Of a stretch of DNA of 64,000 nt, positions 61,410 to 64,000 are shown in pieces (the stretch's first letter is position 1; every line of letters begins with the position of its first letter). The position numbers and the translations under genes were made by a program. This stretch comes from CAZMGB01 sp964565775. Lineage in GTDB: Bacteria; Chloroflexota; Dehalococcoidia; DSTF01; JALHUB01. Where the stretch lies: contig CAZMGB010000013.1 in NCBI GenBank assembly GCA_964565775.1, positions 1-64,000 on the forward strand. The letters are read 5' to 3'. Below the pieces are notes generated by a model. It saw only the letters and a list, made by a program, of their open reading frames with translations, was not told where the DNA came from and searched no databases.

Positions 61410-62693
61410 CTACAACGCGTTGACCTTCCCGGCAGCGAAGACGCTGTCAAACTCCTCGGGCGTGATCTTGGCTGCCTCAGCCAGCTCCGCCCGCATTTTC
61501 GGGTCCTCCAGATCGCGCCGCTCCAGCCGTATCATGAAGTCGCGCGCGACTTTGTACTGCTCAGATTCGACATCGACTGTGCGAACGCGGGTGCGCCCGG
61601 TAACGGGGTCGGGCAAGTCTTCGAGAGCGATGGTGGCCACGCGGCCACCGTCGAGACAGACCATGCCACCACGGCCGAGCTTCTCGTTCTCGGGATCAGA
61701 CAGCAGGAATTGTATCGCGCCGTGGCCAAGGGTGCGAGTGTAGTCGATGTCGAAGGGGATGGGTGCGGCACAACGCAGCTCATAGCCCATCGTCACATCC
61801 ACGATAGCAATCCGATCGTCGCGATCAGCGAACCGCCTTTCGATCTCCCGCTTGAGGATGTTGGCCAGCGGCAGCTCGGCGAGGCGAATGTTCCCATGGG
61901 GGTCGTATTCCACATGCACTCCCGGCAGCTTCGCCAGCTCCTCAGGGTCCAGCTTCTCGCCGATGCCCTCAGCGATGCAGGCTAGCCCGTCCTTCCGCCC
62001 CATGACCCGCCGCTTCAGAATCGCTCCTTCCAGCACGGTGCAGACGTCGTCAAAGCCGATCCGGTCACTGGGAAACTCTTCTGAGATGACCGACACGGTG
62101 GCACCGGCGGCCTTCCCGATCCCCAGCGCAAGATGGCCCGCCTTGCGTCCCATTACCACCACAAAGAACCATCGGCTCGTGACCCGAGCGTCCTCCATAA
62201 GGTTGAGCACGAGTGATGTCCCCACCTGACGGGCCGTTTCGAAGCCAAACGTCGGCATGTTCCCGGGGAGTGGCAGGTCGTTATCGATAGTCTTGGGTAC
62301 GTGGGCAACCCGGATCTTCCCCCCTGCCGCCCTGGCCACCTCGAGCGCAGAGAATGCCGTATCGTCGCCGCCAATCGTTACGAGATAAGCGATGCCCAGG
62401 CTCTCGAGCGCCTGCACCGTACGCTCCATGTCCTCTTGCTTTCGCGTCGGGTTGGCACGTGACGTGCGAAGAATGGAGCCGCCCTGAACATGAACGCGCG
62501 AAACGTCGGCAATGGACAACGGTCGCGCCATGTCCGTGCGCCCCTTCACCAGGTGCTCGAATCCGTCGTAGATGCCGAGAACCTCGAGGCCGTTCCTCGC
62601 GGCCTCGATGGCGGCAGCGCTGATGGCGCTATTGATGCCGGGAGCGGGTCCCCCTCCGACAAGGATCCCCAAGCGCCTCTGTCCTGCAGTCAT
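61410..62693 (-). CDS. pfp: PPi-dependent-type 6-phosphofructokinase
   Basis: A 427-residue phosphofructokinase with GGGPAPGIN (13-21), GGDDT (108-112) and PKTIDND (133-139). Asp at the second position of GGDD and Lys in PKTIDND are the known marks of pyrophosphate-dependent enzymes; ATP enzymes have Gly at both. It phosphorylates fructose 6-phosphate reversibly and leads an operon with the LacD-type aldolase. The start is ATG at 62693. It is divergent from transketolase across about 370 bases. Confidence 0.9.
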   Translation of the reverse strand: MTAGQRRLGILVGGGPAPGINSAISAAAIEAARNGLEVLGIYDGFEHLVKGRTDMARPLSIADVSRVHVQGGSILRTSRANPTRKQEDMERTVQALESLGIAYLVTIGGDDTAFSALEVARAAGGKIRVAHVPKTIDNDLPLPGNMPTFGFETARQVGTSLVLNLMEDARVTSRWFFVVVMGRKAGHLALGIGKAAGATVSVISEEFPSDRIGFDDVCTVLEGAILKRRVMGRKDGLACIAEGIGEKLDPEELAKLPGVHVEYDPHGNIRLAELPLANILKREIERRFADRDDRIAIVDVTMGYELRCAAPIPFDIDYTRTLGHGAIQFLLSDPENEKLGRGGMVCLDGGRVATIALEDLPDPVTGRTRVRTVDVESEQYKVARDFMIRLERRDLEDPKMRAELAEAAKITPEEFDSVFAAGKVNAL

Positions 62694-63061
62694 TCCTCAC
62701 CTACACCTCGGCCTAGGCCTAATGGTGGAGCGTGTCCATGCTCCGTTCGCGCTCGGCGGGTATAGACCCTTCAGCCAATTTTAGCGCCAATCGGCTGTAT
62801 GGCAACCAGCCTCTCTAAGCCGACTGAGGATTATCGACGCTTCGCATGCTCGGCAGCAGTACTCCTGTCAGTGCGGGAGGTCATGCGTGAATCAGATCAC
62901 GACCGAACTCGCCACGATGAGACACGCTGGCGGCATCAGCCACACGCCGCCGTGCCGGCTTGAAATGCACCGGCGGCAAGTGCGATCATAGAAGTAGGCT
63001 TCCGCAGTGATCACCCACACTCAAGCCGGTTTCGCCGACCTATGATGGAGGGACGCAGGGA
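62694..63061. other. Intergenic region between pfp and transketolase
   Basis: About 370 bases presumably carrying two divergent promoters. It contains a short palindrome GGCCTAGGCC (near 62711-62720). A TATGAT about 14 bases before the transketolase ATG is too close to its ribosome-binding site to be read confidently as a promoter. No gene is evident; a 34-codon ORF from GTG near 62887 is unsupported. Confidence 0.35.
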
Positions 63062-64000
63062 ATGAACGACGGCGACCGCCTCGACGAACTGAGCATCAAC
63101 ACGATTCGCACGCTCGCTATCGACGCGGTGCAAAAGGCCAGGTCCGGCCATCCGGGCACACCCATGGGCGCGGCCGCCATGGCCTACGTCCTCTGGACCC
63201 GCTTCCTGAAGCACAACCCGGCGAACCCCGCCTGGCCCGACCGCGACCGCTTCGTCCTCTCGCCCGGCCACGCCTCGATGCTCCTCTACAGCTTGCTTCA
63301 CCTCACGGGATATGATCTGTCGCTCGATGACCTGAAGCAGTTCCGCCAGTGGGGTAGCCGCACGCCGGGCCACCCGGAGTACGGCGTGACGCCCGGCGTC
63401 GAGACGACGACGGGGCCGCTGGGCCAGGGATTCGCCAACGGCGTGGGCATGGCGGTCGCCGAGCGCTTCCTGGCCGAACACTTCAACCGTCCTGGCCACA
63501 GCATCGTCGACCACTACGTCTACGGCATCGTAAGCGACGGCGACCTCATGGAGGGAGTAGCTTCGGAGGCCGCATCCCTGGCCGGCCACCTCCGCCTGGG
63601 CAAGCTCATCTACCTCTACGACGACAATGAGATCTCCATCGAGGGGCGGACGGATCTGACGTTCACGGAGCAGGTCGGGCGCCGCTTCGGAGCCTACGGC
63701 TGGCACGTGCAGAGAATCGACGGTGACGATCTGGAGGCCATGGCCTCGGCGCTCAGGGAGGCCCAGGCAGAGAGCCAGCGACCATCACTGATCATCGCCC
63801 GCACCCATATCGGCTTCGGCAGCCCCCACAAGCAGGACACGGCCGCGGCCCACGGCGCGCCCCTGGGCGAGGAGGAAGTCAAGCTCACGAAGGAGGCGCT
63901 GGGCTGGCCCGTAGAGCCGCCCTTCTACGTGCCGGACGGGGCGCGGGCCCACTTCCGGGAGGCGCTCGACCGAGGGCGGGAGTGGGAGGCCGAGTGGCGG
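63062..64000 (+). CDS. tkt: Transketolase, N-terminal part (cut by window end)
   Basis: The first 313 codons of a transketolase. ATG follows GGAGGGACGCAGGGA. The thiamine-diphosphate domain is intact: [13 protein letters not shown] near the start, [33 protein letters not shown], the [13 protein letters not shown] metal motif as [15 protein letters not shown], and the second half DDNEISIEG. It moves two-carbon units between sugar phosphates in the pentose phosphate or Calvin-type cycle. The frame is open to the last base of the window. Confidence 0.93.
   Translation, partial: MNDGDRLDELSINTIRTLAIDAVQKARSGHPGTPMGAAAMAYVLWTRFLKHNPANPAWPDRDRFVLSPGHASMLLYSLLHLTGYDLSLDDLKQFRQWGSRTPGHPEYGVTPGVETTTGPLGQGFANGVGMAVAERFLAEHFNRPGHSIVDHYVYGIVSDGDLMEGVASEAASLAGHLRLGKLIYLYDDNEISIEGRTDLTFTEQVGRRFGAYGWHVQRIDGDDLEAMASALREAQAESQRPSLIIARTHIGFGSPHKQDTAAAHGAPLGEEEVKLTKEALGWPVEPPFYVPDGARAHFREALDRGREWEAEWR

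Noticed and set aside
62887..62991. 34-codon ORF upstream of transketolase as a leader peptide
   Set aside because: No attenuator-like codon run or following terminator was seen, and the ribosome-binding site is weak.

Overview
The window is GC-rich bacterial chromosomal DNA. I see no rRNA, tRNA, CRISPR array, phage block or intact transposase. The gene content points to a Chloroflexota bacterium, probably Dehalococcoidia/SAR202-like or a relative. This is inferred from a class III cyclase/AAA/TPR regulator and remnants of others, thiolase-like/DUF35 gene sets, EthD and carboxymuconolactone proteins, URO-D family proteins next to glycosidases, and a type II DMSO-reductase-family enzyme. No marker gene settles the taxonomy.

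Layout. 1-15.5 kb: a carbohydrate/ester catabolic block. A plus-strand operon encodes a URO-D/corrinoid-methyltransferase-like protein, a ketol-acid-reductoisomerase-like protein, a metallo-beta-lactamase-fold protein, an SDR and a GH78 alpha-L-rhamnosidase. Then come a secreted protein, an acyl-CoA synthetase, a type B carboxylesterase and a GH3 beta-glucosidase with a PA14 insert. The block is bracketed by two direct copies of a ~125-bp repeat built on paired hairpins. 15.5-20 kb: an Fe-S protein, a hotdog-fold protein, a ribokinase and an arylsulfotransferase-like propeller. 20-25 kb: small unknowns and the cyclase/AAA/TPR regulator. 25-35 kb: an alkaline-phosphatase-superfamily protein with an apparently permuted motif order, EthD, AhpD-like, GH5-like and MFS proteins, an unknown exported protein, and a DUF35 protein with two cysteine-less thiolase-like proteins. 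35-39 kb: a zinc ribbon, a small HTH regulator and a cNMP-binding/PAS/MBL signalling operon.

39-52 kb looks like an envelope-stress locus. An OmpR-type two-component system sits beside a secreted helical protein, an HtrA protease, a GT39 glycosyltransferase with GtrA, and a MacAB-type exporter whose adaptor has a greatly enlarged coiled coil. Three promoters here share an operator of three hexamers at exact 11-bp spacing, which defines a candidate regulon. 52-60 kb: a fused aldehyde/iron-alcohol dehydrogenase and a three-subunit molybdenum enzyme in gamma-beta-alpha order with no visible Tat signal. 60-64 kb: tagatose-bisphosphate-type aldolase, a PPi-type phosphofructokinase and the start of transketolase.

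A theme across the window is decayed ends of cyclase-type regulator genes: C-terminal tails near 6.9, 8.9 and 38.8 kb, and zinc-ribbon N-termini near 39.0 and 52.0 kb. In addition, a leaderless promoter plus a short leader ORF beginning MEPR recurs at 11.0, 29.4 and 30.9 kb. At two of these sites it feeds directly into an unrelated hydrolase gene. The strongest novel signals are the 11-bp-repeat regulon, this promoter/leader cassette, the covarying double-hairpin repeat, the permuted phosphatase and the altered-active-site enzymes of the first operon.
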